DNA of 64,000 nt, taken from positions 2,732,001 through 2,796,000 of the forward strand of contig NZ_CP009928.1 in the NCBI RefSeq assembly GCF_001021975.1. Reading direction: 5' to 3'. The notes under the pieces were generated by a model that saw nothing but the letters and a program-made list of their open reading frames with translations, did not search any database and was not told the origin of the DNA. The DNA comes from Chryseobacterium gallinarum (GTDB lineage: Bacteria > Bacteroidota > Bacteroidia > Flavobacteriales > Weeksellaceae). Below are positions 43,678 through 51,525 of this stretch, piece by piece; within the stretch, counting starts at the first letter, position 1; every line of letters starts with the position of its first letter. The position numbers and the translations under genes are program-made.

Positions 43678-44437
43678 TTTTAGCTTCGTTTACAAAGATT
43701 TGAGAATGTTCTAGCCGGGTTTTCATAAACTGAAAATAAATCTCACGGATTTCATCGGGCGTTTCATCAGCGTCATTCCAGTGTAACCAGTCTTCAGGAA
43801 TTAAATTGACAATTTCCCGGAAAAGATTATCATTCAATACCGTATGGGCAAACTGATCTGCTTCGTCCAGCATTGTGGCTTTTGGAAGAAGTACATGATC
43901 CTTCACATATTTGAATGGTGTCTTGGCTGCTGTGTCAAAATTTTGCCATGAATGATGAAAATAGAACGAAGCCCCGTTATCGATGATCCATAGCTCTTTA
44001 TGCCACATCAGCATATTGGTATTTTTAAAAGTACGGTCAATATTGGTGATAAAAGCATCCAGCCAGACAATTTTTGATGCCAGAAGAGGATCCACACTTA
44101 CTCCCGGATCATAGGTAATTGATCCGGAAAGGTAATGTAGCCCGAGATTTAAACCTTCTGAAAACTTCAATAGATCCTGGATCTCTTCATCTGCTTCTGT
44201 TCTGCCAAAATCTGCATCAAGATTCACAAAAACCAGCTCAGGGATTTTCAGGCCCAGTGCTTCGGCTATTTTTCCTCCTAACAGTTCTGAGATCAGCATT
44301 TTTACTCCATGGCCCGCACCACGGAATTTCAGGACATATTTGAAGTCATCATCAGCTTCTGCCAGTGCTGGAAGAGACCCTCCCTCTCTCAGTGGCAGAA
44401 TGTAACGCATCACGGTTACAGTTCTTAAATTCTGCAT
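43664..44437 (-). CDS. HipA-like kinase (HipA_2 family)
   Basis: A 257-residue protein with HipA/PI4K-like kinase features but shorter than HipA (about 440). An ATP-lysine candidate is Lys37 in FKYVLKFRGAGHG. The catalytic loop reads LDAFITNIDRTFKNTN with Asp134, Asn139 and Asn141, and the metal-binding Asp153 is in IIDNGASF. These are the hallmark D-x4-N and D-N/F-G elements. A -7 box (44442-44449) lies 5 bases before the ATG, so its mRNA may be leaderless. The DUF3037 gene overlaps its end. No HTH antitoxin is present. Whether it is a toxin kinase or serves another signalling role is not known. Confidence 0.87.
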   Translation of the reverse strand: MQNLRTVTVMRYILPLREGGSLPALAEADDDFKYVLKFRGAGHGVKMLISELLGGKIAEALGLKIPELVFVNLDADFGRTEADEEIQDLLKFSEGLNLGLHYLSGSITYDPGVSVDPLLASKIVWLDAFITNIDRTFKNTNMLMWHKELWIIDNGASFYFHHSWQNFDTAAKTPFKYVKDHVLLPKATMLDEADQFAHTVLNDNLFREIVNLIPEDWLHWNDADETPDEIREIYFQFMKTRLEHSQIFVNEAKNARG

Positions 44438-44441
44438 GAGG

Positions 44442-44449
44442 CAAAAATA
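44442..44449 (-). promoter_or_regulatory. -7 promoter box of the HipA-like/DUF3037 operon
   Basis: TATTTTTG on the minus strand, 5 bases from the ATG at 44437, a leaderless arrangement. Confidence 0.5.
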
Positions 44450-44509
44450 AGGTTATTTTTTGATAATTTTTTTCATTAATTTCGGTTAAAATTAATTGAG
44501 CCTGATATT

Positions 44510-45349
44510 ATGAATCTGACTATTAAAAAGAATATACCTCTTGAAAATCCCGAAACAAAAACATTTTCTGCAGATAGTTTTTATTTGGAGAATGAACAAA
44601 AGTTACCATTGGTAATCTTTGTTCACGGATATAAAGGCTATAAAGATTGGGGGGCATGGAATATAATGGGAGAAAAATTGGCAGAAGCAGGTTTTTTCTT
44701 TGTGAAGTTCAATTTTTCCCATAACGGGACAACGGTGGAAGATCCTTACCACTTTGCGGATCTTGAAGCATTCGGAAATAATAACTATTCCAGGGAACTC
44801 TCAGATCTTGGGGTTGTAATTGATCATTTTATCCGGCATCCGAATGTTGATGAGCAAAAGGTAATTCTGATAGGACACAGCAGGGGAGGGGGAATTTCTA
44901 TTATTAAAACTTTTGAGGATGAAAGAATCAATGGGCTGATCACTTTAGCCAGTGTAGATACATTGGAGCGTTTTCCTGTGGGGGAGGCTTTTGAAAATTG
45001 GAAAAAGAAAGGAGTATATTATGTTCTGAACGGCAGAACCAAACAGGAAATGCCTCATTATTTCCAGTTTTATGAAGATTATGAAAAAAATATACATCGT
45101 TTTGATGTGGAAAGAGCGACAGAAATGGCCAAAGCCCATATGCTTATTATTCACGGAACCGGGGATGAAAGTGTAGATCCTAAGCAGGCTGAGCATCTTC
45201 ATATTCTCAATCCGAATTCAGAATTGTTCTTTGTTGAAAATGCTAATCATACCTTTGGAGCAAAAGAACCCTGGACGGAAAATGAGCTGCCCGGAGACCT
45301 GAAACTGGTGACAGAAAAATGTATTGCTTTTATACTTGATAAAATGTAA
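44510..45349 (+). CDS. Alpha/beta hydrolase (dienelactone-hydrolase/acylaminoacyl-peptidase-like)
   Basis: A 279-residue cytoplasmic alpha/beta hydrolase with no signal peptide. The oxyanion segment VHGYKGYKDWGAWN is near residue 38, the nucleophile elbow GHSRGGG near 123, and the acid and histidine candidates are GTGDESVDPKQAEHL near 215 and NANHTFG near 245. The family covers esterases, peptidases and thioesterases; substrate is not shown. It is the first gene of a plus-strand pair with the lipoprotein at 45420, 70 bases apart, which may be independent. Confidence 0.88.
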   Translation: MNLTIKKNIPLENPETKTFSADSFYLENEQKLPLVIFVHGYKGYKDWGAWNIMGEKLAEAGFFFVKFNFSHNGTTVEDPYHFADLEAFGNNNYSRELSDLGVVIDHFIRHPNVDEQKVILIGHSRGGGISIIKTFEDERINGLITLASVDTLERFPVGEAFENWKKKGVYYVLNGRTKQEMPHYFQFYEDYEKNIHRFDVERATEMAKAHMLIIHGTGDESVDPKQAEHLHILNPNSELFFVENANHTFGAKEPWTENELPGDLKLVTEKCIAFILDKM

Positions 45350-45419
45350 TGGAGGAAGGATTCTGAAATAAAACTATAAAAAATACGTTATTATATCAAC
45401 CACTATAAAAAAATTAATT

Positions 45420-45944
45420 ATGAAAAAAGTTATGACAGCTGCATTGGCATTATCGTTATTTGCATCGATTATTTCCTGTAAGAAAGAAGTTAAAACCGAA
45501 ACTTCTGTCACCAGTACGGACTCTTCACATACAACAATGCCCGTGGATTCTTTGGCTGCACCTGCAACAGATTCCGCAACTGTATCATCTCCTGCTGCAA
45601 CACCCGGAACAACAGATAATATCATCAGTAAAAATGTAGGGAAATATCCTCATGAAATTAAATTCTTTGAAGATAAAAATATAACGGACAGGTTGAAAAA
45701 AACAGTAGGTGCCCAGTACGATGAGATGGTCAAATACTTTAATGTGGAAAGCCCTATCACATCGGATAACGGTATCTATAAGTTAAGCGGCTGCAAACAA
45801 CATGATTGCCCTGGATATTCTACTACAATCTATTATGATGCTAAAAATGATAATCTAAACGTTTCCATAGACAAAAACGGTAAGGTTACTGATTTTGCCG
45901 AGAAAGGAAAAATCACCATTTCTGATGCATTAAAAGCTAAATAA
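45420..45944 (+). CDS. Lipoprotein of unknown function
   Basis: I do not recognise this family. The 174-residue product begins MKKVMTAALALSLFASIISC with the lipobox Cys at residue 20, followed by a basic KKEVK and then a long Ser/Thr/Ala/Pro-rich linker to about residue 65. The folded part shows a short cysteine motif GCKQHDCPGYSTTIYYDAKNDNLNVSIDKNGKV (cysteines near residues 122 and 127) and ends in a lysine-rich tail. This pattern looks like a small periplasmic or surface lipoprotein. A terminator follows immediately. Confidence 0.78.
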   Translation: MKKVMTAALALSLFASIISCKKEVKTETSVTSTDSSHTTMPVDSLAAPATDSATVSSPAATPGTTDNIISKNVGKYPHEIKFFEDKNITDRLKKTVGAQYDEMVKYFNVESPITSDNGIYKLSGCKQHDCPGYSTTIYYDAKNDNLNVSIDKNGKVTDFAEKGKITISDALKAK

Positions 45945-45949
45945 ATAAA

Positions 45950-45977
45950 GAAAGAAGCCTGGATTTCAGGCTTCTTT
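45950..45977. terminator. Bidirectional hairpin between lipoprotein and flavin reductase genes
   Basis: AAAGAAGCCT and AGGCTTCTTT pair around a 7-base loop between two converging genes, with T-tracts on both strands. Confidence 0.85.
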
Positions 45978-45981
45978 TATT

Positions 45982-46806
45982 TTATCTTACTGTCAAAAGG
46001 GTCCAGGCTTCTTCAATTTTACTTTCAAGAAGTAATTTTTGGGCATCCAAATGAATGCTTTCATCAGCGTGGAAACTTTCGCCGGGTAGTACTTCTGTAT
46101 TGGCAAGCATTCCCAGATCATTTCCTGTGAACACTTTGCTGTACTTAATGGCATCAGGTAAGAGGTCGAACCCAATTCCTTTGGTTACCAAAGGTTTGGG
46201 AACTTCAAAAAGACTGTTTTCATTGCTCCTAGAATACCAGTTACTACCTAAACGTGCCACCATATCCAGTTTTTTCTGATCCAGATTTCCGGATTCATTC
46301 AGATACTCTTCCCTGATATGAATCTTCTGAACTTCACAGATGACCAGGTTTCCGGCACCGCCCTGATCTCCCAGTGACTTTACCTCCAATACCTTACACT
46401 CAAAGTTTACTGGACACTCTTCTATAAGTTTTGGGCTTACCAGGTCCGCCTCTTTCATGGTCAGTCCGGATTTGATAAATTCGTTTACTCCTGTTTCATA
46501 TTCTGTAGAAGCCAGAGAAATTTGTTGTACGATCGGAAAATTTACTGTACCGATAACTACTTCCGGAACTTCCAGTACATTTTCCAGAGTATGTTTTGTG
46601 GTATTGTCACGCACTCTCCTTGATGGTGAGAAAATCAGGATCGGCGGAACCGTACTGAACATATTGAAAAAACTGAACGGAGATAGATTAATCGCACCAT
46701 TTTTATCCACTGTAGAAGCCAGGGCAATCGGTCGTGGTGAAATGGCGGTCTGCATAATGGTTTGCAGCTGTACAGAGGTTATTTCGGAGGGGATTACTGT
46801 TTTCAT
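45982..46806 (-). CDS. Flavin reductase family protein
   Basis: A 274-residue protein with the split-barrel flavin-reductase domain at the N-terminal half: SPRPIALASTVDKNGAINLSPFSFFNMFSTVPPILIFSPSRRVRDNTTKHTLENV, then the NFECKVLEVKSLGDQGGAGNLVICEVQKIHI segment. These proteins bind FMN and reduce it with NAD(P)H or serve as the reductase of two-component monooxygenases. The C-terminal about 80 residues are longer than in the shortest members. A frameshifted GxxExxY unit lies immediately upstream and ends 12 bases from the ATG, so its own promoter may be altered. Its relationship to the aromatic-degradation genes beyond that is an inference from proximity only. Confidence 0.88.
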   Translation of the reverse strand: MKTVIPSEITSVQLQTIMQTAISPRPIALASTVDKNGAINLSPFSFFNMFSTVPPILIFSPSRRVRDNTTKHTLENVLEVPEVVIGTVNFPIVQQISLASTEYETGVNEFIKSGLTMKEADLVSPKLIEECPVNFECKVLEVKSLGDQGGAGNLVICEVQKIHIREEYLNESGNLDQKKLDMVARLGSNWYSRSNENSLFEVPKPLVTKGIGFDLLPDAIKYSKVFTGNDLGMLANTEVLPGESFHADESIHLDAQKLLLESKIEEAWTLLTVR

Positions 46807-46817
46807 ATTTTACTTTT

Positions 46818-46850
46818 TAACACTTAAGTTATTTTAGTTATTTCTGATTA
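46818..46850 (+). repeat. Outer left arm of the GxxExxY unit
   Basis: TTAACACTTAAGTTATTTTAGTTA resembles the complement of the right outer segment (47361-47394, which reads TTAAACACTTTAGTTACTTAAGC on the minus strand). The match is imperfect. This marks the possible outer limit of the unit. Confidence 0.4.
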
Positions 46851-46875
46851 CGCTTTATGCAGTACACTTAAGTTC

Positions 46876-46897
46876 GAAAATCTACGATTTTCATTCT
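46876..46897. repeat. Left inner inverted repeat of the GxxExxY unit
   Basis: It contains the dyad GAAAATC-TAC-GATTTTC followed by ATTCT. The 22 bases recur exactly, in inverted orientation, at 47312-47333. The minus-strand stop codon of the GxxExxY frame lies inside this copy. Confidence 0.8.
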
Positions 46898-47302
46898 TTT
46901 GGAAGTTCTTTAAATATTTTTGATACAAAAGATTCAGTACCTTCATGATAAAGATTTGTAACATTGAAATTGACTAAAATTGAACGGGGTGCTTTTAAAA
47001 GATTCATATAATTCATGGTTTGTGCTTTATGGATTTGATGAATTTCAGCCACCGATTTTAATTCTAAAACGATTAATTCCTCAATTAAAAAATCACATTT
47101 TACTTTACAATCTATATAATTTCCTTTATAAAAGAATGGGATTTCAAGTTCACTTTGATATTTGAGTCCTAGCAGATTAAATTCTTTCTCTAAACATTGA
47201 TGGGACTTCTTCATACAAACCCGGGCCTGCAAGCTTATGTACTTCAATACAGGCTCCGATAATTTTGTAAGAAAGATCGTTAATTAATTTTTGAGTAATC
47301 AT
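46891..47302 (-). pseudogene. GxxExxY family protein, frameshifted
   Basis: GxxExxY proteins (PDDEXK_3) are short nuclease-fold proteins of unknown role. Reading from the ATG at 47302 gives the true N-terminus MITQKLINDLSYKIIGACIEVHKLAGPGLYEEV, including the family signature GAC-IEVH. It then meets a stop within 20 codons because of a frameshift near 47200-47205. The rest continues in another frame as HQCLEKEFNLLGLKYQSELEIPFFYKGNYIDCKVKCDFLIEELIVLELKSV, with the PD-(D/E)xK-like Asp and ELK. A 2-base deletion in a codon for the expected tyrosine (VYHQC) would explain the break. The unit is bounded by inverted repeats. Sequencing error cannot be excluded. Confidence 0.85.
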
Positions 47303-47311
47303 ATAAGTAAG

Positions 47312-47333
47312 AGAATGAAAATCGTAGATTTTC
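47312..47333. repeat. Right inner inverted repeat of the GxxExxY unit
   Basis: Exact reverse complement of 46876-46897, 10 bases upstream of the GxxExxY ATG. Each copy is itself a near-perfect palindrome with a 3-base centre, able to form a hairpin. Confidence 0.8.
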
Positions 47334-47360
47334 AAAAACTAAAGTGAACTTAATTAATCA

Positions 47361-47394
47361 TATAATACTTAGCTTAAGTAACTAAAGTGTTTAA
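47361..47394 (-). repeat. Outer right arm of the GxxExxY unit
   Basis: On the minus strand it reads TTAAACACTTTAGTTACTTAAGC, similar to the left outer arm at 46818-46850. It stops about 8 bases from the fahA stop codon. Confidence 0.4.
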
Positions 47395-47401
47395 ATTATT
47401 G

Positions 47402-48649
47402 TTAAAGTGTTGGAACAATTTTACCGGATACTTCTCCGAAGCCTACTCTTATGCCGTCTTTTTCAGCCCAGGCTTTCATGGTAACGGTATCGTTGTCTTC
47501 GATGAACTTTCTTTCTTCACCGTTGCTTAATGTTATAGGATTTTGCCCTCTCCATGTCAGCTCCAGCATAGATCCGAAAGATTTTGGATCACTTCCTGAA
47601 ATGGTACCGCTGGCATACATATCACCCACTTCCACGTTACAACCGTTTACGGTGTGATGCGCTAATTGCTGGGTCATATTCCAGTACATGTGTTTGTAGT
47701 TGCTTTCGCAGATCAGGTTTTGTTCCCCGTTTTCAGGCTGAATATAGACCTCAAGGTTGATATCATAATTTTTATCGCCTTCAAATTTTAAATAATCGAG
47801 AACTTCAGGATCTTGTGCCGGAGAAGCTGTCCTGAAAGGTTCCAGAGCTTCAAGGGTTACAACCCAAGGGGAAATGGATGAGCCAAAATTTTTCGCAAGG
47901 AAGGGCCCTAGCGGAACATATTCCCAAGACTGGATATCTCTGGCAGACCAGTCATTGAAAATCACCATTCCGAAGATAGCATCTTCCGCATCTTTTGTAG
48001 TGATACTTTCTCCCATCTCTGTATTCTTGTTGATGATGAAAGCCATTTCCAATTCAAAATCCAGCTGCTTACATGGCCCGAATACCGGTTTATCTGCATC
48101 AGCAGGTTTCATTTGTCCTTTCGGGCGGTTAATCTCAGTTCCTGAAACGACAATGGAAGATGCTCTTCCGTGATAGCCTACGGGTAAATGTTTCCAGTTG
48201 GGCAACAAAGCATTAGCAGGATCGCGGAACATCTTTCCTACATTGGTAGCATGTTCGATGCTGCTGTAAAAATCTGTATAGTTCGGAATATGAACAGGCA
48301 TCATCATTTTTACCTTGTCCAGGTCATAAAAGGCTTCTTCAATTGTTTTTTGGTCCTTTGACAATATTGAGCCTTCCTGCAATAGTGTTTGTATTTTTGT
48401 GCGGACAGCATTGGTAACGGGTTTACCCAGTTCAATGAATTCATTGATGGTATACGCTTCAAAAACGTTATCATCAAGTCCTTCAATATCTTCAAAATAA
48501 CCAAGATCGTATAGAGTGGCAAGGTCAATAACCTGATCGCCTATTCGTGTGCAGCAGCCGATATATTCTTTGTTAAAAACTGCCACTCCGAATGGAATAT
48601 TATGTATAGAAAAATCCGAATTTGAGGAATAGTCTACAAATGATTTCAT
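47402..48649 (-). CDS. fahA: Fumarylacetoacetase
   Basis: The last enzyme of tyrosine breakdown: it splits fumarylacetoacetate to fumarate and acetoacetate. The 415-residue product has the N-terminal SH3-like part (about 1-115) and the catalytic domain. The metal-binding and substrate residues appear in the family contexts DFYSSIEHATNVGKMFRD (near 125, general base His), DFELEMAFIINKNTEMGE (near 198) and NDWSARDIQSWEYVPLGPFLAKNFGSSISPWVVT (near 233). It ends with NGEERKFIEDNDTVTMKAW. Length matches the 400-430 typical. hppD and hmgA, the preceding pathway steps, are in the same orientation 0.6-5 kb upstream; the maleylacetoacetate isomerase is not in the window. Confidence 0.95.
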   Translation of the reverse strand: MKSFVDYSSNSDFSIHNIPFGVAVFNKEYIGCCTRIGDQVIDLATLYDLGYFEDIEGLDDNVFEAYTINEFIELGKPVTNAVRTKIQTLLQEGSILSKDQKTIEEAFYDLDKVKMMMPVHIPNYTDFYSSIEHATNVGKMFRDPANALLPNWKHLPVGYHGRASSIVVSGTEINRPKGQMKPADADKPVFGPCKQLDFELEMAFIINKNTEMGESITTKDAEDAIFGMVIFNDWSARDIQSWEYVPLGPFLAKNFGSSISPWVVTLEALEPFRTASPAQDPEVLDYLKFEGDKNYDINLEVYIQPENGEQNLICESNYKHMYWNMTQQLAHHTVNGCNVEVGDMYASGTISGSDPKSFGSMLELTWRGQNPITLSNGEERKFIEDNDTVTMKAWAEKDGIRVGFGEVSGKIVPTL

Positions 48650-48703
48650 AAGTTTAGATTTAAATTAGATTACTATCATCCTGAGAAATTTCCTCAGGAA
48701 GTT

Positions 48704-49165
48704 TTATTTCGCCGTTTTTGAGTAAGACTCCTCATCAATCCATCTGTCTCTGGTGTTTACGTCTATGAGATACAGAATATTGTCCTGTTTGGTCAATAAT
48801 AGGGTTTTGGTGACAGGCATCGGAATTTTTTTATTTTCAAGCATATCTGCTCTTAATGAGATAATGTTATTCTTTCTTACAATATCTCCTGTAAAGACAT
48901 TCGAGCTGCTTTCACCGGTGGCTTTATCATCAAAAACTTCTACATAGGTAGCATTTTTTCCTTTGATGATAATAAAATCTCTTTCCGTATGATCTGCTTC
49001 ATCTTTAATGAAAATAAATTTTTTGTTGTCAATATTTACACTTTCAAGATGCTGATTGATGCCTTTTCTTTCTTCAAGTCTCCTGAGAATTTCATTTAAA
49101 GAACCGTATTGTGCTTTAAGGCCTAATGTTCCAAAGAATAAAATTCCGATAAAAAATTTTCTCAT
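48704..49165 (-). CDS. Small exported protein of unknown function
   Basis: I do not recognise this gene. From the ATG at 49165 it makes 153 residues and begins MRKFFIGILFFGTLGLKAQYG, a signal peptide; a further upstream ATG would put sixteen unrelated residues before it. The rest, SLNEILRRLEERKGINQHLESVNIDNKKFIFIKDEADHTERDFIIIKGKNATYVEVFDDKATGES, is beta-rich and hydrophilic with no catalytic signature. It lies between fahA and hppD and could be co-transcribed with fahA, but a link to tyrosine metabolism is only by position. Confidence 0.7.
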   Translation of the reverse strand: MRKFFIGILFFGTLGLKAQYGSLNEILRRLEERKGINQHLESVNIDNKKFIFIKDEADHTERDFIIIKGKNATYVEVFDDKATGESSSNVFTGDIVRKNNIISLRADMLENKKIPMPVTKTLLLTKQDNILYLIDVNTRDRWIDEESYSKTAK

Positions 49166-49183
49166 AAGCTGTGTTTTATAAAA

Positions 49184-49218
49184 AAGTTTTGTCAAGACTT
49201 TGCATCCTGACAAAACTT
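49184..49218 (-). terminator. Hairpin terminator after hppD
   Basis: AAGTTTTGTCA and TGACAAAACTT form an 11-bp stem around a 13-base loop; TTTTTTATAA follows on the minus strand. It sits just past the hppD stop at 49236. Confidence 0.75.
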
Positions 49219-49235
49219 GCTATTTCAATATTAAA

Positions 49236-50366
49236 TTAAAGATTTCCTCTTCTTTCCTGTTCTCTTTCTAATGCCTCGAATAAAGCTTTGAAGTTTCCGG
49301 CACCAAAACTTTGCGCGCCATGTCTTTCAATGATTTCGAAGAATAGAGTAGGGCGGTCTTCTACAGGCTTGGTAAAGATCTGTAAAAGATATCCTTCTTC
49401 ATCATGATCAATAAGTATACCTAACTCTTGTAATTTTTTAAGATCTTCATCAATATGTCCTACTCTTTCAGGAACCATATCGTAATATGCTTCCGGAGGG
49501 GCGGAAAGGAATTCTACACCACGTTTTTTTAATTCGCTTACGGTGTGGATAATATCTTTGGTAGCGACAGCAATGTGCTGTACACCTTCACCTTCATAGA
49601 AATCTAGGTATTCTTCTACCTGTGATTTCTTTTTACCTTCTGCAGGTTCGTTGATCGGGAATTTTGCATATCCGTTTCCGTTGGACATTACTTTAGACAT
49701 CAAGGCAGAATATTCAGTATTGATCTGTTTGTCATCAAAAGAAAGGATGTTTACAAATCCCATTACTTTTTCGTACCACTCCACGGTAGGGAGCATTCTG
49801 TTCCAGTCTACATTTCCTACGCAATGATCTACGTATAGCAGACCTGCTTCTTCAGGTTGGTAGTCGCTTTCCCATTTTTCATAGCCCGGCATGAAAGCAC
49901 CGTTATAATTTTTTCTTTCGACAAACATGTGAACGGTTTCTCCATAAGTATAGATTCCGGACATTCTTACTTCACCATGCTCATCAGTTAAAGTGACTGG
50001 CTCTAAATACGGTTTCCCGCCTCTTTTAGTAGTTTCTTCGAAAGCTTTATAAGCGTCATCTACCCAAAGAGCCAAAATTTTCACTCCGTCACCATGTTTT
50101 TTTACGTGTTCATTGATAGGAGAATCAGATTTAAGTCCGGTAGTTAATACCAATCTGATCTTACCTTGTTGAAGTACATAGGATGCACGATCTCTTACCC
50201 CTGTTTCAGGACCTGCATAGGCTACAGATTGAAAACCGAAAGCGGTTTTATAATAATGGGCAGCCTGTTTTGCATTTCCTACATAAAACTCAATATAATC
50301 TGTACCGTTGATCGGTAAAAAATTCTCGGCTTGAGCAATTTTTTCGGCAAATGTAAGTGTTGACAT
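49236..50366 (-). CDS. hppD: 4-hydroxyphenylpyruvate dioxygenase
   Basis: This Fe(II) enzyme converts 4-hydroxyphenylpyruvate to homogentisate. The 376-residue product has the two VOC-like halves. The iron ligands are in YVDHCVGNV (His near 178), GVQHIAVAT (His near 260) and the C-terminal LFFEIIERHGAQSFGAGNFKALFEALEREQERRG, where the last Glu ligand lies (near 338). The signature FGAGNFKALFEA at the extreme C-terminus is a strong marker of true HPPD. Length (about 350-390) fits. It is the second step of tyrosine breakdown, with hmgA and fahA nearby on the same strand. Confidence 0.95.
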   Translation of the reverse strand: MSTLTFAEKIAQAENFLPINGTDYIEFYVGNAKQAAHYYKTAFGFQSVAYAGPETGVRDRASYVLQQGKIRLVLTTGLKSDSPINEHVKKHGDGVKILALWVDDAYKAFEETTKRGGKPYLEPVTLTDEHGEVRMSGIYTYGETVHMFVERKNYNGAFMPGYEKWESDYQPEEAGLLYVDHCVGNVDWNRMLPTVEWYEKVMGFVNILSFDDKQINTEYSALMSKVMSNGNGYAKFPINEPAEGKKKSQVEEYLDFYEGEGVQHIAVATKDIIHTVSELKKRGVEFLSAPPEAYYDMVPERVGHIDEDLKKLQELGILIDHDEEGYLLQIFTKPVEDRPTLFFEIIERHGAQSFGAGNFKALFEALEREQERRGNL

Positions 50367-50567
50367 ATTTTCTTTTTTACTTTTATTTTATTGGTATGCA
50401 AAATACGAAAAACTTAGATATAGCGAAAATATTCAGGGATATTCCTTAAATATATTTAACATAAAGTTAAAGAAGAGTTCACTTAAGTATATTTAAGTTT
50501 CTTATGTTTAAACAGGGGTACTTACATTTGTAATACAAAAGACAAGTGAAAAAAATATTTCGAACAC

Positions 50568-50596
50568 GAAAGCCGCAGGAATTTCCTGCGGCTTTC
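50568..50596 (-). terminator. Hairpin terminator after the unknown gene at 50603
   Basis: GAAAGCCGCAGGA and its complement form a very long GC-rich stem with a 3-base centre, 6 bases past the stop at 50603. Confidence 0.75.
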
Positions 50597-50602
50597 TTAT
50601 CA

Positions 50603-51394
50603 TTATACGTTTTCAATTATTTTGTTTAACCTTCCTGCATCGGGATTATAATTGTCCCAGATCTTCCAGGTATCATTTATTTTACGGATAAAATAAATCT
50701 GTGTACTCAATTGGTTGACAAAGTGTTCTTCACCGGTTTCTCCAACTTTGAATAAAAGATTCCAGAATTCCTGTGATTCGAGGATTTTTTTATCCGGTTC
50801 GTCAGTTACAATATGAATATCGAAAACCTCATAGTTGGACCGGTTGTTTTTTGTTACCAGTTGGAAATCTTTGTCACATAATTCTTTACTGAACTGTGAT
50901 ACTCTTTCTAAAAATGGAGAATCATCGAATACCAGCTCTTTGAAAAGCTCGGTTTTATGATCGGGAAAGTGCTTACAGAATTCAAAAGCAGTTGCACAGT
51001 AATCATACACCATCTGGGTCATAAACGAATTATCATCTGCCTCTTCATCCTCCTGGTTTTTATGCCTTATAAAAAGAATATAATCGTTAAGGTCCTTATA
51101 CCCCAAAAAAATACAAATCTTGTCTAATGTCTTTAAAAACCTCAGGTCGCTATGCGTTTTGTCCTGATAATCATTTTCAAAGAAACGTTGTAACGTAACA
51201 TGTGAAATAGTATTACCGATCTCGAATTTTTTTCCTCCTTTTAATTCCTCAGCTTCAGATAATTCTTCTTTAATGATTTCGGAAAGAATAATATAATGGC
51301 TTCTCTTCCATTCCTTCACATTCCCCAAAACAGAATTTCTTACTTTTGAATGCTTTACCACCTCTTCCCGTATCGAATTATATATAGTCTTCAA
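50603..51394 (-). CDS. Unknown cytoplasmic protein, possibly with N-terminal helical DNA-binding-like region
   Basis: I do not recognise this 263-residue protein. Its N-terminal 100 residues are alpha-helical with the stretch GNTISHVTLQRFFENDYQDKTHSDLRFLKTLDKICIFLGYKDLNDYILFIRHKNQ, resembling the small helical domain seen in several flavobacterial proteins, which can look like a helix-turn-helix. The remainder is mixed and ends in a likely NTF2-like or beta-rich domain (LSTQIYFIRKINDTWKIWDNYNPDAGRLN). No signal peptide or TM helix is present. It lies between hppD and a CoA-transferase gene, all on the minus strand, with 130 bases of non-coding sequence upstream and a strong terminator downstream. 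Role unknown. Confidence 0.7.
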   Translation of the reverse strand: MKTIYNSIREEVVKHSKVRNSVLGNVKEWKRSHYIILSEIIKEELSEAEELKGGKKFEIGNTISHVTLQRFFENDYQDKTHSDLRFLKTLDKICIFLGYKDLNDYILFIRHKNQEDEEADDNSFMTQMVYDYCATAFEFCKHFPDHKTELFKELVFDDSPFLERVSQFSKELCDKDFQLVTKNNRSNYEVFDIHIVTDEPDKKILESQEFWNLLFKVGETGEEHFVNQLSTQIYFIRKINDTWKIWDNYNPDAGRLNKIIENV

Positions 51395-51525
51395 TTTCCT
51401 TGTTTTTGAATGAGTTTTATCAAAAATACTGCCAAAATGTTAAAGCTTTTTTATCATTTATTTGTCTGGATTAAAATATGCTTTAATTCCCAATAATATA
51501 GTAAGAGGATTTTAATAGTTGATTA

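Noticed and set aside
46876..47333. CRISPR-like array from repeated AAATCTACGATTTT sequences
   Set aside because: Only two copies exist and they are inverted around a gene, not direct repeats with spacers.
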